Both the position numbers and the translations under genes were made by a program. DNA of 64,000 nucleotides, taken from positions 1-64,000 of the forward strand of contig MPDC01000001.1 in NCBI GenBank assembly GCA_001874255.1, given 5' to 3'. This document shows, piece by piece, positions 62,860 through 64,000 of this stretch. The notes beneath the pieces are model-generated. The model was not told where the DNA came from. It did not search any database and was given only the letters and a program-made list of their open reading frames with translations. The stretch is from Alphaproteobacteria bacterium MedPE-SWcel. Lineage in GTDB: Bacteria > Pseudomonadota > Alphaproteobacteria > Rhodobacterales > Rhodobacteraceae. The first letter of the stretch is position 1, and each line of letters begins with the position of its first letter.

Positions 62860-64000
62860 ACAGGCTTTCGGCTGTCTGCTTGACGAGAAAGGCGGCGCGA
62901 TAGGCCTGCGTCTTCACCCCCCGCCCGCGGTCAGGCCTCAGGTCGCTGACCGGGACCGGCAGGCTGTCCTCGGTGGTGCCTGCAAACAGATCAGCCAGGG
63001 CCCGCCCGAACAGGGTGCCCGTGGTGATCCCGCGCCCGTTGTACCCGGTCGGCGCATAGAGCCCGTCTGCCAGGCGATGGATGCGGAACAGGTAGTCCGG
63101 TGTGAAGGCAATCTGCCCGTGCCAGGCATCCTCGAAACTCTGCGGGCCGAGGTCGGGAAACAGGCGCTGCAGCTTGCGTGCGGCCCAGCGGCGCGTCAGC
63201 CCCTCGGTGCCGCCGATCACCGATCCCATCGATCCGATGATCAGCCGCCCGGCCTGATCGCGCCGCAGCGACAGCATGATCTTGCCGGTATCCCAAAGCC
63301 CCTGACCTTCGGGCAGGATCATGCGCCCGGCGTCGCCCAGTGGCGCGGTCGCCAGCTGAAAGAAATTGATCGGTGTGAAGCTCCGCGCTAGGCTAGGCCA
63401 GAGGTCCGCCGTATAGGCATTGGTGGCAATCACCACCCGCTTTGCCGTGAGCACGCCCCGGTCTGTCTCGACGCGCCAGTCCGCGCCGTCGCGGCTCAGC
63501 GCCAGCACCTTTGTCCCGGTCGAGATCTCGGCGCCCGCCGCATGGGCGGCCCGGGCGAGCCCGCGGGCATAGCCCATCGGGTTGATGGTGCCCGCACGCG
63601 CATCCAGCAGACCGCCGTGGAACCGTCGGCTGCCGGTTTTTTCGGCGGTTTCTTCGGCCGTCAGCAGCCGGACCGGGGCGCCCAACGCCTGCCAGGCCTT
63701 CACGCGGCGCTCCAGGTCGCGCAGGCCAGCGGCCGAGTGGGCGGCGTGGATGGTGCCCGCCCGCGTGGCTTCGCAGCGGATCTGATAACGCTCGATGAGG
63801 GAAAAGACATACTCCGGAGCCCGGCCCAGCTCTGCCACCAGGGCCGCCCCCGGCTTTTCGCCCAACCGCTGCTGAACGTCCTGCGGCGGCAGCCAGAGAC
63901 CGGCGTTCACCAGTCCGACGTTGCGCCCGGATCCACCATGGCCGATATCCCTGGCTTCCAGCACATGACAGCGCAGCCCTTTCAGTGCCCCATGCAGGGC
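62855..64000 (-). CDS. FAD-dependent oxidoreductase (DAO family), N-terminus outside window
   Basis: 381 residues visible, open to the right edge, so partial. Family features: LEARDIGHGGSGRNVGLVNAG after the missing Rossmann motif, RVVIATNAYTADLWPSL, and the C-terminal YAPTGYNGRGITTGTLFGRALADL. This resembles gamma-glutamylputrescine oxidase/PuuB-like and other amine-oxidising DAO proteins. Substrate unassigned. Convergent with the IclR gene. Confidence 0.88.
   Translation of the reverse strand, partial: ALHGALKGLRCHVLEARDIGHGGSGRNVGLVNAGLWLPPQDVQQRLGEKPGAALVAELGRAPEYVFSLIERYQIRCEATRAGTIHAAHSAAGLRDLERRVKAWQALGAPVRLLTAEETAEKTGSRRFHGGLLDARAGTINPMGYARGLARAAHAAGAEISTGTKVLALSRDGADWRVETDRGVLTAKRVVIATNAYTADLWPSLARSFTPINFFQLATAPLGDAGRMILPEGQGLWDTGKIMLSLRRDQAGRLIIGSMGSVIGGTEGLTRRWAARKLQRLFPDLGPQSFEDAWHGQIAFTPDYLFRIHRLADGLYAPTGYNGRGITTGTLFGRALADLFAGTTEDSLPVPVSDLRPDRGRGVKTQAYRAAFLVKQTAESLF

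Overview
This window is high-GC chromosomal DNA from a marine Rhodobacterales bacterium (Roseobacter group). The evidence is the gene content. It holds a Paracoccus/Roseobacter-type sox operon ending in soxCDEF, the N-methylglutamate (NMG) methylamine pathway with purU, an ectoine operon with its own aspartokinase, a pob/pca operon and TRAP transporters. I saw no tRNA, rRNA, CRISPR array or insertion sequence.

Layout. 687-4097: a membrane hybrid histidine kinase followed by two tandem DUF3299 proteins. 4144-16908: thiosulfate oxidation, with soxT-soxR-soxS read leftward, soxVWXYZABCDEF read rightward and soxH convergent. Four copies of an A(T/A)TC-N8-GAAT box lie before soxS/soxV, soxX, soxB and soxH and are probably SoxR operators. 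17300-29642 (minus strand): mgdABCD, an XRE-cupin regulator, mgsABC, gmaS and purU, which together oxidise methylamine through gamma-glutamylmethylamide and N-methylglutamate and handle the one-carbon unit. 29987-35050 (minus): RpiR regulator, TAXI-TRAP transporter and universal stress protein. 35189-39737 (plus): FAD/GcvT-type N-demethylase, BKACE and class III aminotransferase, possibly an undescribed pathway for an N-methylated beta-amino acid.

39838-48642: a VOC protein, a heme oxygenase/bacteriophytochrome pair, a double PRC-barrel protein, an AI-2E-family permease, two small envelope proteins and a cold-shock gene. 48643-53161: MarR-type EctR, ectABC and ask_ect. 53259-59954: pobA-pcaDCHG-BKACE-pcaB, divergent from a LysR regulator. 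BKACE stands where pcaIJ/pcaF would be expected, suggesting that beta-ketoadipate is cleaved directly with acetyl-CoA. 60270-64000: a sulfatase/phosphonate monoester hydrolase, a divergent IclR regulator and a partial FAD oxidoreductase.

A second theme is the number of short tandem repeats (9-29 bp units). Several sit at or just after stop codons (soxH, the last FAD oxidoreductase, bphP) and others are in frame inside genes (BKACE, the AI-2E permease). Tight ATGA or TGATG overlaps show strong translational coupling in the mgd, TRAP, BKACE-aminotransferase and pca operons.
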